Shown piece after piece: positions 44,329 through 52,620 of a stretch of DNA of 64,000 nt. A program made the translations under genes and the position numbers. The notes beneath the pieces are model-generated. The model saw only the letters and a list, made by a program, of their open reading frames with translations, was not told where the DNA came from and did not search any database. Positions within the stretch are counted from its first letter, which is position 1; every line of letters starts with the position of its first letter. The stretch comes from UBA7985 sp002711265 (GTDB lineage Bacteria; Pseudomonadota; Alphaproteobacteria; UBA7985): assembly GCA_965660945.1 (NCBI GenBank), contig CBFIBS010000001.1:124001-188000 (forward strand). The letters run 5' to 3'.

Positions 44329-45522
44329 ATGAAAAAGATCCGTATTGCCCTAGTGGCAACCTCCGCAGCGCTGTTCAGCGCATCTTATGCAAGTGCATGT
44401 GCCGTTGACGGTGCAGGCCTCTCGATTCTGTCCGCAGCTTTCCCTGCGGTGGAAGCGCTGCAGGACGAGTCCGCAGCCTGTGGTGCAGCAACCGAGCGTG
44501 ACCAGGAGCACAAAGACAAGATCAACGCTGCTCTGGCTGCGAACCCTTCGGCCTACAACGCTGTACTCGGTGCCAACAGCACCTTTACCGCGGCGAACAG
44601 CGAAGGTCTGGTCGCCGTCATTACTGACGTCCCTGGCGTTGCTGACCTGCCAACCTCGATGAAGGTTGAACAGGACGGCGAAGTTGTTGCCATCGCCGTT
44701 GGTGCAAACGCACAGCACCTGATGGTCCGCGCTGACGTCCTCGAGGCGACCGGCATGGACATGCCTTCGACCTACGAAGAAGTCCTGGCTCTGGCTGACG
44801 CTGCCAAGGCTGCTGGCCTGATGGAATACCCACTGACCGGCACCTACGCGGCTGGCTGGAACCTCGGCGAAGAATTCGTCAACATGTGGCAGGGCACTGG
44901 CGAGCCGATGTTCGTCAACGGCACCGAAGCCAACATCCAGAACGACGCGGGTATCGCGACGCTCAACATGATGAAAGAGCTGACCTCCCGCATGAACCCG
45001 GACTTCCTGACCTTCAACTCCGACGCTGTTCAGGCTCAGTTCGAGCAGGGTACTGCCGGTATCGCCAACCTGTGGGGCACGCGCGCTCAGAAGGTCATCG
45101 ACGGCGGTGCAGCCCTCGGTGTTGAAGTCGTCATGGGCTCGGCACCAACCATGGGCGGTGGCTCTACACCAGCTTCGACCCTGTGGTGGGATGGTTACTT
45201 CTTCGCGGCAAACCAGTCTGAAGAAGACCTGGCTCGGGCGGTTGCTCTGGCGATCGACTCTGCTGATGGCGACATGCTCGCTAAGGGCGACAACATGGGC
45301 CTGCTTGTCTGGATGATGGACGCCTACGAAGCCACCCCTGCTGCCGCTGGCGTCTTCGCGACCGCTGGCAACGGTGTACCTGCTTACCCGATGTACTCGC
45401 ACATGGGTAAGATGCACACCGCTCTGGGCGCTGAACTCACCGAGTTCCTGAGCGGTCAGGAAAGCGCTGAGCAGGCGCTGGCGGACGTTGTTGCTGCTTA
45501 CAACGCTGCTCTGGCTGAATAA
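44329..45522 (+). CDS. ABC transporter solute-binding protein (family 1, CUT1)
   Basis: This 397-aa extracytoplasmic binding protein of the UgpB/MalE class has a Sec signal peptide (residues 1-24, ASYASA-C). The first residues after it include Cys25, Cys50-type cysteines, so it may be soluble or lipid-linked; the lipobox is not convincing. It captures the import substrate. Codon use is unlike its neighbours, with many GCT, GCA, GTT and CGT codons, the pattern of very highly expressed genes, so this is probably an abundant protein. GGGAGA precedes the ATG at 44329. A hairpin 3' at 45545-45570 fits differential expression against the permeases. Confidence 0.88.
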   Translation: MKKIRIALVATSAALFSASYASACAVDGAGLSILSAAFPAVEALQDESAACGAATERDQEHKDKINAALAANPSAYNAVLGANSTFTAANSEGLVAVITDVPGVADLPTSMKVEQDGEVVAIAVGANAQHLMVRADVLEATGMDMPSTYEEVLALADAAKAAGLMEYPLTGTYAAGWNLGEEFVNMWQGTGEPMFVNGTEANIQNDAGIATLNMMKELTSRMNPDFLTFNSDAVQAQFEQGTAGIANLWGTRAQKVIDGGAALGVEVVMGSAPTMGGGSTPASTLWWDGYFFAANQSEEDLARAVALAIDSADGDMLAKGDNMGLLVWMMDAYEATPAAAGVFATAGNGVPAYPMYSHMGKMHTALGAELTEFLSGQESAEQALADVVAAYNAALAE

Positions 45523-45544
45523 GCCGGCAGCGACACTTGTCTTG

Positions 45545-45570
45545 ACCGGGGGGCGGCTGCGTTCCCCGGT
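45545..45570 (+). terminator. Hairpin after the binding-protein gene
   Basis: ACCGGGG and CCCCGGT form a seven-base-pair stem around a 12-base loop and are followed by TCCTCTTT. It lies between the binding-protein gene and the first permease gene, a place where partial terminators or RNA-stabilising stems are common in importer operons. I cannot show that it terminates. Confidence 0.6.
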
Positions 45571-45645
45571 TCCTCTTTCAAGCAGTCCGGCCCTTGCCCC
45601 TAGGGTGACGCGCCGTGGCTGAGCTGAGACCCGGTTCTTCCGATC

Positions 45646-46683
45646 ATGCCCCATCGCGCATTCTTTGCCTTTCTGATGCCCAGCCTGCTGGCCATGGTGC
45701 TGTTCATCCTGCTGCCGTTGATCAGCGTGGGGTACCAGTCTCTGTTCTCGCCACCGCGGGACATCGAGGTGCTGTCGGAAATCTGCTCAACCAACTTCCT
45801 GACCGGGGTGCGGAGCTGTGAACAGACCGTGACGATAGAAAAAGTCGAGGGCCCGAACATCTTCCGGGGCTTGGACTTTTTTTGTGGACGGTCGGTGCTG
45901 GCCTGCGGCGAGCTGGCGACCGGCTGGTCGGAAAACAAGGGCGGAGTGGGCGAGTACTGGTCCAAGGTTGTGCTCAACCTGCCGCTCTATAAGGCCATGG
46001 CCTTCACCATGTTCTATACGCTGATCACCACGCCCTTCATCATTGTGCTGGGTCTGGTGGTGGCGCTGGTCGTCGATAATCTGTGGCGACCGCTGCGCGG
46101 GCCGACGATCTTTGCCAGCCTCCTGCCCTTCATCGTCACGCCGCTGGTCGGCTCACTGGTGCTGTTCTGGATGACCGACAACACCGGCGGCCTGCTCTAT
46201 ACCCTTACCAACACGCTGGCGTTCTGGGCGGACGACTTCTCGCTGAGGGCCAGCCCGCAGGCGACGTGGTCGGTGATCGCGGTTTACGGCATCTGGCACG
46301 TCACGCCCTTTGCCTTCGTCGTATTCTACGCGGGCCTGCAAACCGTCAGTCAGGACCAGCTCGAGGCGGCGATGATCGACGGCGCGCCGCGCTTTGACCG
46401 GCTGCGCTACGTGATCCTGCCCCACCTGATGCCGCTGATTACCTTCGTCCTGCTGATCCACATCATGGACGCCTTCCGCGTTCTCGAGCCGATTTTCGGC
46501 TTCCAGGCCGCAGCGAACGCGCAGAGCGTCTCCTACCTGATCTACGAACACCTGGTTCTGCAGGCCGACAAGCGCTACGGCTCGGCGGCGGCGACCAGCG
46601 TGCTGACCGTCGTCATGGTGTTCATCCTGCTCTTGCCCGTGCTGATACGCACGTGGCGGGATTTCCGCGTCGCAGCGCGTTGA
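45646..46683 (+). CDS. ABC transporter permease (MalF/UgpA type) with Cys-rich loop
   Basis: This 345-aa inner-membrane permease has about six helices and the ATPase-contact EAA loop (LEAAMIDGAPRFDRLRYVILPHL region). Between helix 1 and helix 2 is an extra periplasmic loop of about 70 residues with four cysteines (SEIC, RSCEQ, FFCG, LACG), enough for two disulfides, which is unusual for the family. ATG at 45646 is the first possible start; an in-frame stop lies just upstream. It pairs with the next permease to form the transport channel. Confidence 0.88.
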   Translation: MPHRAFFAFLMPSLLAMVLFILLPLISVGYQSLFSPPRDIEVLSEICSTNFLTGVRSCEQTVTIEKVEGPNIFRGLDFFCGRSVLACGELATGWSENKGGVGEYWSKVVLNLPLYKAMAFTMFYTLITTPFIIVLGLVVALVVDNLWRPLRGPTIFASLLPFIVTPLVGSLVLFWMTDNTGGLLYTLTNTLAFWADDFSLRASPQATWSVIAVYGIWHVTPFAFVVFYAGLQTVSQDQLEAAMIDGAPRFDRLRYVILPHLMPLITFVLLIHIMDAFRVLEPIFGFQAAANAQSVSYLIYEHLVLQADKRYGSAAATSVLTVVMVFILLLPVLIRTWRDFRVAAR

Positions 46684-46699
46684 TGAGAGGCCGAGCCGC

Positions 46700-47569
46700 A
46701 TGACCCGTTCACAACCCCTCGCCCTCCTCGTGCTGATTTACGGCTTTGCCGTGCTTTGGGTGCTGGTCGCTGCCTTTCCCTTCGTCTGGACCATGTGGGG
46801 CAGCCTGAAGATCGAAACCGACTTCTTCGGGCACTGGACCAAGAACCTCACCGGCGAAGACACGCTGCGCCAGTTCGGTTCCTACTTCACCACGCTGGGC
46901 TACGAGGCCGCCTTCTCAGCCAAAAAGCAGTTCGGGCAGGCCGTGGGCAACACCATGATCGTCACGGTCTGCACCGTCGCCATCAGCCTGACCTTCGGTA
47001 CGCTGGGCGGTTACGCGCTGGCCCGGTCGACGGCGAAATATGCCTTCGTGCTGCTGATCATCGCGCTGGTGTTCCGCGCCATGCCACACATCACGCTAGT
47101 CAGCGGCTACATGGAACCGCTGTTCAGCTGGGGCATCTGGGGCCAGACCTGGGTCGCCGTGATCGTGCTCGTGGCGATCAACCAGCCCTTTACCATATGG
47201 ATGATGCGCAGCTTCTTCATGAACGTCCCGCGCGAGCTGGACGAGAGCGCCATGATCGATGGCTGCAACCGGCTGCAGGGCTTCTGGCACGTGATTATGC
47301 CGGTCATGTGGCCCGGTGTGATTACGACCGGGCTGTTCAGCTTCCTGCTCGCCTACAACGATTTCACCGTGACCAGCGCACTGCTCAGCCAGCAGAACAC
47401 GACCATGGTGCCCCGGATCGCCGGCTTCCTCGGCTCGGCGCAGAACGACGGCGATCAGATGGCCGCCGTCGCAGCTGTGGTGACGGCCACCGCACCACTG
47501 TTCGTGCTGATCATGATCTTCCAGCGCCAACTGGTCAGCGGCCTGACCGCCGGCGCGGTCAAAGGATAG
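46700..47569 (+). CDS. ABC transporter permease (MalG/UgpE type)
   Basis: This 289-aa inner-membrane protein has six predicted helices and the EAA motif (LDESAMIDGCNRLQGFWHVIMPVMWPG region), as in MalG-type subunits. An extra loop after helix 1 (KIETDFFGHWTKNLTGEDTLRQF) is larger than usual. It forms the transmembrane channel with the preceding permease. The gap between the two is 16 bases, and the SnoaL-like gene follows after 18, so it is firmly within the operon. Confidence 0.9.
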   Translation: MTRSQPLALLVLIYGFAVLWVLVAAFPFVWTMWGSLKIETDFFGHWTKNLTGEDTLRQFGSYFTTLGYEAAFSAKKQFGQAVGNTMIVTVCTVAISLTFGTLGGYALARSTAKYAFVLLIIALVFRAMPHITLVSGYMEPLFSWGIWGQTWVAVIVLVAINQPFTIWMMRSFFMNVPRELDESAMIDGCNRLQGFWHVIMPVMWPGVITTGLFSFLLAYNDFTVTSALLSQQNTTMVPRIAGFLGSAQNDGDQMAAVAAVVTATAPLFVLIMIFQRQLVSGLTAGAVKG

Positions 47570-47587
47570 GGGGAGCAGGAGAACAGC

Positions 47588-48121
47588 ATGAAGGGATCCA
47601 GACCCGAACAAGCCGCCCTGACCAGGGACACCGACCTCTCCAAGACCGACGCCACCCGCGCGGTGATCGAGGGCATGGTCGATGGCCTCAACGACCATCG
47701 CATCGACGACATCGGCGAGTTCTTCGCGCAGAGCTTCCGCTGGATGGGCAACACCGGCTGCGGCACCAAAATCGGCCTACAGGCGTTTCAGGATAACTGG
47801 CAGCGACCCTTCCAGGCCGCCTTCAGCGACAAGGTCTGCGTCGACGAAGCCCGCCTGTTCATGGGCGAATGGGCCGCGGCCTTCGGTCGGCAGGAAGCCA
47901 CCCACAGCGGTGAGTTCCTCGGCATCGCCCCGACCGGCAAGCGCATCGAGATCCGCTACATGGATTTCTGGAAGGTCGTCGACGGCAAGATCGTCGACAA
48001 CTACGTCATGGTCGATTTCCCGCACGTGGCCAGTCAGCTGGGCGTCGACCTGTTCAACGGTGAAGGCTGGGAGGCCTTTGACCGTGGCGAGCGCGAGCCG
48101 CCAAGCCCGACCTCGAACTGA
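47588..48121 (+). CDS. SnoaL-like protein, single domain
   Basis: This 177-aa NTF2-fold protein of the SnoaL ester-cyclase-like group has the FFAQSFRWMGNTGCGTK and GIAPTGKRIEIRYMDFWKVVDGKIVDNYVMVDFPH segments. The second is the shared C-terminal pattern of the SnoaL genes in this region. A single domain matches the family unit length. It may act as a small isomerase, cyclase or hydrolase on the transported compound. It starts 18 bases after the permease and is followed by the HpsN-like gene after 56 bases. Confidence 0.78.
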   Translation: MKGSRPEQAALTRDTDLSKTDATRAVIEGMVDGLNDHRIDDIGEFFAQSFRWMGNTGCGTKIGLQAFQDNWQRPFQAAFSDKVCVDEARLFMGEWAAAFGRQEATHSGEFLGIAPTGKRIEIRYMDFWKVVDGKIVDNYVMVDFPHVASQLGVDLFNGEGWEAFDRGEREPPSPTSN

Positions 48122-48177
48122 AACTCCCAATCCCGCAGCAATCCCGCTCTGAACCATCACTGAAGTAGCAAAAGACG

Positions 48178-49506
48178 ATGAGCATCACCTACCTCAAACG
48201 GGGCAAACCCGAAGCCGAACGCGCCGAAGACGACGCCAAGACAAGGCAGATCGTAGAAGCAACGCTTAAGGATATTGAGGCGCGCGGGGACACGGCCGTG
48301 CGCGAGCTCTCCGAGAAGTTCGACGGCTACACCCCCGACGCCTTCCGCCTGACCCAGGCCCAGATCGATGACCTGATCGGCCAGCTCAGCGAACGCGAGC
48401 TCGAGGACATCAAGTTTGCGCAAGCGCAGGTCCGCACCTTTGCGCAGGCCCAGCGCGACAGCATGACCGATGTCGAGGTGGAAACCATGCCCGGCGTCAT
48501 CCTCGGGCATAAGAATATCCCGGTGCAGTCCGTGGGCTGCTACGTCCCCGGGGGCAAGTTCCCGATGGTGGCCTCAGCGCATATGTCGGTGGCGACGGCC
48601 AGCGTTGCCGGTGTCCCGCGCATCATCGCCTGCACCCCACCCTTCGGCGGCAAGCCCAATCCGGCTGTGATCGCCGCCATGCACCTGGGCGGTGCGCACG
48701 AAATCTACGTCCTCGGTGGGATTCAGGCGGTTGGCGCCATGGCGCTGGGCACGGAGACCATCGAGCCGGTGCACATGCTGGTCGGGCCGGGCAACGCTTT
48801 CGTTGCCGAAGCCAAGCGACAGCTCTTTGGCCGGGTCGGCATTGACCTGTTCGCCGGGCCGACGGAAACCATGGTGATCGCCGATGATACGGTTGATCCA
48901 GAAATCTGCGCTACCGACCTGCTGGGGCAGGCAGAGCACGGCTACAACTCCCCAGCGGTGCTGGTGACCAACTCGGAGAAGCTGGCGCGCGAGACCCTGA
49001 CCGAGATCGACCGGCTGCTAGAAATTCTGCCAACCCGGGACACGGCTTCGGTCAGCTGGGCCGACTACGGTGAGGCGATCGTCTGCGACACCTATGAGGA
49101 GATGCTCGAGGTCGCGGACGACATTGCTTCCGAGCACGTGCAGGTGATGACCGACCGCGATGACTGGTTCCTTGAGCACATGACCTGCTACGGCGCGCTG
49201 TTCCTCGGCCCGCGCACCAATGTTTCCAACGGCGACAAGATCATCGGCACCAACCACACCCTGCCGACCAAGAAAGCCGGGCGCTACACCGGCGGGCTCT
49301 GGGTGGGCAAGTTCCTCAAGACCCACAGTTACCAGAAAATCCTGACCGACGAGGCGGCGACACTGATCGGCGAATATGGCTCACGGCTGTGCATGCTCGA
49401 GGGCTTTGTCGGCCACGCCGAGCAATGCAACGTGCGCGTCCGTCGCTACGGCGGGGTCAACCTGCCCTATGGTGAAGCCGCGCCCTACCGCGAGCGGAAG
49501 CTCTGA
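48178..49506 (+). CDS. hpsN: Histidinol-dehydrogenase-like enzyme, HpsN type (sulfopropanediol 3-dehydrogenase)
   Basis: This 442-aa zinc/NAD-dependent four-electron dehydrogenase of the HisD superfamily has zinc ligands in GQAEHG (Gln, His), GDKIIGTNH (Asp) and EGFVGHAEQ (His). The general-base pair is in ASEHVQVMT (Glu-His). Known HpsN oxidises (R)-2,3-dihydroxypropane-1-sulfonate to (R)-sulfolactate; long identical-looking stretches (GCYVPGGKFPMVASAHM, FAGPTETMV, TKKAGRYTGGLWVGKFLKT) match that branch as I remember it. The operon has no histidine-synthesis genes, so a biosynthetic HisD is unlikely. Oxidation of another polyol is the main alternative. Confidence 0.7.
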   Translation: MSITYLKRGKPEAERAEDDAKTRQIVEATLKDIEARGDTAVRELSEKFDGYTPDAFRLTQAQIDDLIGQLSERELEDIKFAQAQVRTFAQAQRDSMTDVEVETMPGVILGHKNIPVQSVGCYVPGGKFPMVASAHMSVATASVAGVPRIIACTPPFGGKPNPAVIAAMHLGGAHEIYVLGGIQAVGAMALGTETIEPVHMLVGPGNAFVAEAKRQLFGRVGIDLFAGPTETMVIADDTVDPEICATDLLGQAEHGYNSPAVLVTNSEKLARETLTEIDRLLEILPTRDTASVSWADYGEAIVCDTYEEMLEVADDIASEHVQVMTDRDDWFLEHMTCYGALFLGPRTNVSNGDKIIGTNHTLPTKKAGRYTGGLWVGKFLKTHSYQKILTDEAATLIGEYGSRLCMLEGFVGHAEQCNVRVRRYGGVNLPYGEAAPYRERKL

Positions 49507-49509
49507 GCC

Positions 49510-50580
49510 ATGGCCAGCGGAGCAGAACGCCATAGCCGTAACAAAGCACTGATCGCCCCGTGGCGAGCGGCGCTCTACGACTTTGAGCCGACGGCGGCGC
49601 GCGGCGCGCTGGACGCACTCTGTGCGCCCGATGCGCTGTTCCGTCTGAGCCACCCGCTGGGCGATTTTGTCGGTGCCGAAGCCTATTTCAACGGCGCGAT
49701 TGCGCCACTGGCCGATGCGTGGCCGGACCTTGAACGACGCGATTTCATTGTCATGGCGGGCGCGTGCGACAACGACGGCGACTGGGTCGGCTGCGGCGGC
49801 TTTTACACCGGCACTTCGCTGGGACCGTGGCTCGATATCCCACCCACGGGGCATCAGATCCACATGCGCTTTCACGAATTCTACCGCTTCAAGGACGGCA
49901 AGATCGTGGAGATGCAGGCGCTCTGGGATATCCCGGAAGTCATGCTGCAGGCCGGGGCCTGGCCCATGGCGCCCTCGCTGGGCCGCGAATGGCTGGTCCC
50001 GGGGCCGGCGACGCAGGACGGCCTGCTGAACGGTCCTTACGATGCAGAACAGGCCGAGGCCACCAAACGGGTGATCATCGACATGCTCGAACACATGAAA
50101 CGCCACCCCTCCGAAGGGGGCCCCGAAGTCATGGAGATGGAGCGTTTCTGGCACCCCCGGATGAGCTGGTACGGCCCCAGCGGCATCGGGACCGGGCGCG
50201 GCCTATCCGGCTTCCGCCACTGGCACCAGATCCCGTTTTTGCGCGGCATGCCCGACCGCGGCACCCGGCGCAGCGAGATCACCTATCACTTCTTCGGTGA
50301 GCAGAACTACGCGGCCGTCACCGGCTGGCCCAATATGATCCAATCACTGTCCGGCGATGGCTTCCTCGGGCTGCCGCCAACGGGCAAGGAATACACCATG
50401 CGCTCGCTGGATTTCTGGCGGCTAGAAGACGGCCTGATCCGGGAGAACTGGGTTCTGGTCGACCTGCTCGATGGCTATGCCCAGCACGGGGTCGACGTGA
50501 TGGCGCGCATGCGGGAGTTCAACAAGGCAAGGTCGCTCAAACGGCTGTCTATTTCCGACGGGATGGAGACGACGAGCTGA
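49510..50580 (+). CDS. SnoaL-like protein, two domains
   Basis: This 356-aa protein has two SnoaL/NTF2-like domains (about residues 10-160 and 180-350), with IPPTGHQIHMRFHEFYRFKDGKIVE in the first and FLGLPPTGKEYTMRSLDFWRLEDGLIRENWVLVDLLD in the second. The second resembles the last part of the protein at 41859-42851. It starts three bases after the HpsN-like gene and its TGA overlaps the LacI ATG, so it is translationally coupled on both sides. The substrate is unknown; its repeated presence implies a chemistry specific to this pathway. Confidence 0.78.
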   Translation: MASGAERHSRNKALIAPWRAALYDFEPTAARGALDALCAPDALFRLSHPLGDFVGAEAYFNGAIAPLADAWPDLERRDFIVMAGACDNDGDWVGCGGFYTGTSLGPWLDIPPTGHQIHMRFHEFYRFKDGKIVEMQALWDIPEVMLQAGAWPMAPSLGREWLVPGPATQDGLLNGPYDAEQAEATKRVIIDMLEHMKRHPSEGGPEVMEMERFWHPRMSWYGPSGIGTGRGLSGFRHWHQIPFLRGMPDRGTRRSEITYHFFGEQNYAAVTGWPNMIQSLSGDGFLGLPPTGKEYTMRSLDFWRLEDGLIRENWVLVDLLDGYAQHGVDVMARMREFNKARSLKRLSISDGMETTS

Positions 50581-51596
50581 TGGTGGTCAAGGTCACAGCG
50601 CAGCAGGTTGCCGAGCGGGCCGGGGTTTCCCAGTCTGCCGTCAGCCGCGTCTTCACGCCCGGGGCCTCGGTCTCCGAGCGGATGGCGCACAAGGTGCGCG
50701 AAGCCGCCAAAGCGCTGGGCTACCGCCCCAATGTACTCGCGCGCGCCATGGCCTCAGGCCGCAGCCGGATCATCGGTCTGGTGGTCGCCTACCTCGACAA
50801 CTACTTCTACCCCGAAGCGATCGAAAAGCTCTCCAACGCGCTACAGGAGCAGGGCTACCACGTCCTGATGTTCATGGCGTCGAAGACGTCCGGAAACATT
50901 GATGACGTGGTCGAGGAGATTATGGACTACCAGATCGACGGGCTGGTATTTGCCTCGGTCGCTCTGTCCTCCACGATCGTCGGCCGCTGCCAGGCTGCGG
51001 GCGTGCCCGTGGTGCTGTTCAACCGTCGGCAGGATATGGAGGGCGTGAGCTCGATCACGTCTGACAACTTTGCCGGGGGCCGCAAGGTCGCCGACTTCCT
51101 GCTTGAACAGGGCTACAGCCGCATCGGTTATATCGCCGGATGGGAGGGCGCATCGACCCAGCGCGACCGCGAAGCAGGCTTTCTGGACGGGCTTGCTACG
51201 GCGCAAAGCACCCTGTTCGCGCGCGAAGTCGGGAACTTCCGCAAGGAAGAAACCCTCGCCGCCGCCCGCGCCATGTTCGACAAGCCCGCCGACCAGCGCC
51301 CGGACGCCGTGTTCGTCGCCAACGACCACATGGCGCTGTTCGTGCTCGACGTGCTACGGGCCGAGCTGGGCCTGCGCGTGCCCGAAGATGTTGCTGTCGT
51401 CGGCTACGATGACGTGCCGCCGGCGGGCTGGCCGGCCTACGACCTGACCACAGTCCGTCAGCGCTCCAACCTCATGGTCGACCATACTGTCTCCACCCTG
51501 ATCCAGCAGATCGAGCGCCCGGACAGTTTCATTCCCCGAGAGGTCGCCATTGACGGCCCCCTGATCATCCGTTCCACGACCCGTCAGGGTCGGTGA
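50580..51596 (+). CDS. LacI-family transcriptional regulator
   Basis: This 338-aa regulator has an N-terminal LacI-type helix-turn-helix (VTAQQVAERAGVSQSAVSRVF, residues about 4-24), a hinge (YRPNVLARAMASGRSRIIGLVV) and a periplasmic-binding-protein-like effector domain. The recognition helix reads SQSAVSRVF. Its ATG overlaps the SnoaL stop, so it is made with the operon it presumably controls. The palindrome at 43035-43054 is its likely binding site and would place both divergent units under one inducer. The inducer is unknown but should be the transported compound or a breakdown product. Confidence 0.88.
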   Translation: MVVKVTAQQVAERAGVSQSAVSRVFTPGASVSERMAHKVREAAKALGYRPNVLARAMASGRSRIIGLVVAYLDNYFYPEAIEKLSNALQEQGYHVLMFMASKTSGNIDDVVEEIMDYQIDGLVFASVALSSTIVGRCQAAGVPVVLFNRRQDMEGVSSITSDNFAGGRKVADFLLEQGYSRIGYIAGWEGASTQRDREAGFLDGLATAQSTLFAREVGNFRKEETLAAARAMFDKPADQRPDAVFVANDHMALFVLDVLRAELGLRVPEDVAVVGYDDVPPAGWPAYDLTTVRQRSNLMVDHTVSTLIQQIERPDSFIPREVAIDGPLIIRSTTRQGR

Positions 51597-51617
51597 GCCA
51601 AACAAAGGATCACACAC

Positions 51618-52586
51618 ATGCAGGGTTTTGACAGCAAGTTTAAGGACTTCCCCGACTACATCATCGGGATCACCCGCGAGATCTGGGAAAATCGCGGGAT
51701 TGCGACCCTGCACCACTACTACTCGGACGACATCGTGGTGCGCTCACCGGGATCGGTGGTGGTTGGCAATGTCGACGTGATCGGCGCGACCATGGCGACG
51801 CTGGCTGAGTTCCCAGACCGGCGGCTGCTGGGCGAGGACGTCATCTGGTCCGGCAGCCCCGAGGAGGGCATGCTCAGCTCGCACCGGATTTTCTCAACCG
51901 CGACCCACGCTCGCGACGGCGTCTATGGTGAAGCTACCGGAAAGCAATTGCGCTACCGCATCATCGCTGACTGCCACGCGATCAACAATCAGATCAACGA
52001 CGAGTGGCTGATCCGCGATCAGGGCGCGATCATCCGGCAACTGGGATGGGAAGCCAAAACCTACGCAGCCGACCTGATCGAGCGCGAAGGCGGTCCGGAG
52101 GCTGCCGTTCCGCCGCTGTCTCAGGAAACCGATATCGAAGGTCCCTACAAGGGCGGGGGCAACGATGACCCCTGGGGGGCCAAGTACGCCGATATCCTGA
52201 ACCGGATCATGGGTGCCGACCTCGCGGTGGTGCCTGCAGAATACGACCGGGCGGTGCAGACCGCCTACCCCGGCGGTGAGACCGGGGTGAGCCACGATGC
52301 CGTCGACAGCTTCTGGATGGGCCTGCGCGCCGCCCTGCCCGACGCGACCTTCAGCATCGACCACGTGATCGGCCGAGAAGACCCGATGATGCCGCCCCGC
52401 GCCGCCGTGCGCTGGAGCCTGGCAGGCAAACACAGCGGGTGGGGCTGCTTTGGCCAGCCCACCGGCGCCGATATCTACGTGCTGGGCATCAGCCACGCCG
52501 AGTTCGGGCCATGGGGCCTGCGCCGGGAATACACCCTGTTCGATGAAACCGCGGTCTGGAAACAGATCCTGCTCAAGACCGGCTAA
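51618..52586 (+). CDS. SnoaL-like protein, two domains, divergent
   Basis: This 322-aa protein has two NTF2-like domains (about residues 5-150 and 190-320): WENRGIATLHHYYSDDIVVRSPGSVVVGN opens the first, and the second includes FWMGLRAALPDATFSIDHVIGREDPMMPPRAAVRWSLAG. It is less like the other three SnoaL proteins but keeps the ester-cyclase pattern. It starts 21 bases after the LacI gene and the cupin gene follows after 34, so it belongs to the same operon. A hydrolase or isomerase step in the same pathway is the simplest guess. Confidence 0.72.
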   Translation: MQGFDSKFKDFPDYIIGITREIWENRGIATLHHYYSDDIVVRSPGSVVVGNVDVIGATMATLAEFPDRRLLGEDVIWSGSPEEGMLSSHRIFSTATHARDGVYGEATGKQLRYRIIADCHAINNQINDEWLIRDQGAIIRQLGWEAKTYAADLIEREGGPEAAVPPLSQETDIEGPYKGGGNDDPWGAKYADILNRIMGADLAVVPAEYDRAVQTAYPGGETGVSHDAVDSFWMGLRAALPDATFSIDHVIGREDPMMPPRAAVRWSLAGKHSGWGCFGQPTGADIYVLGISHAEFGPWGLRREYTLFDETAVWKQILLKTG

Positions 52587-52620
52587 TCCCGCCAGTCCGA
52601 CCCTGAGGAGAGACCCAACC

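Noticed and set aside
48178..49506. Biosynthetic histidinol dehydrogenase (hisD)
   Set aside because: No other histidine genes are near, the gene is inside an importer operon, and the sequence has the HpsN-branch blocks.
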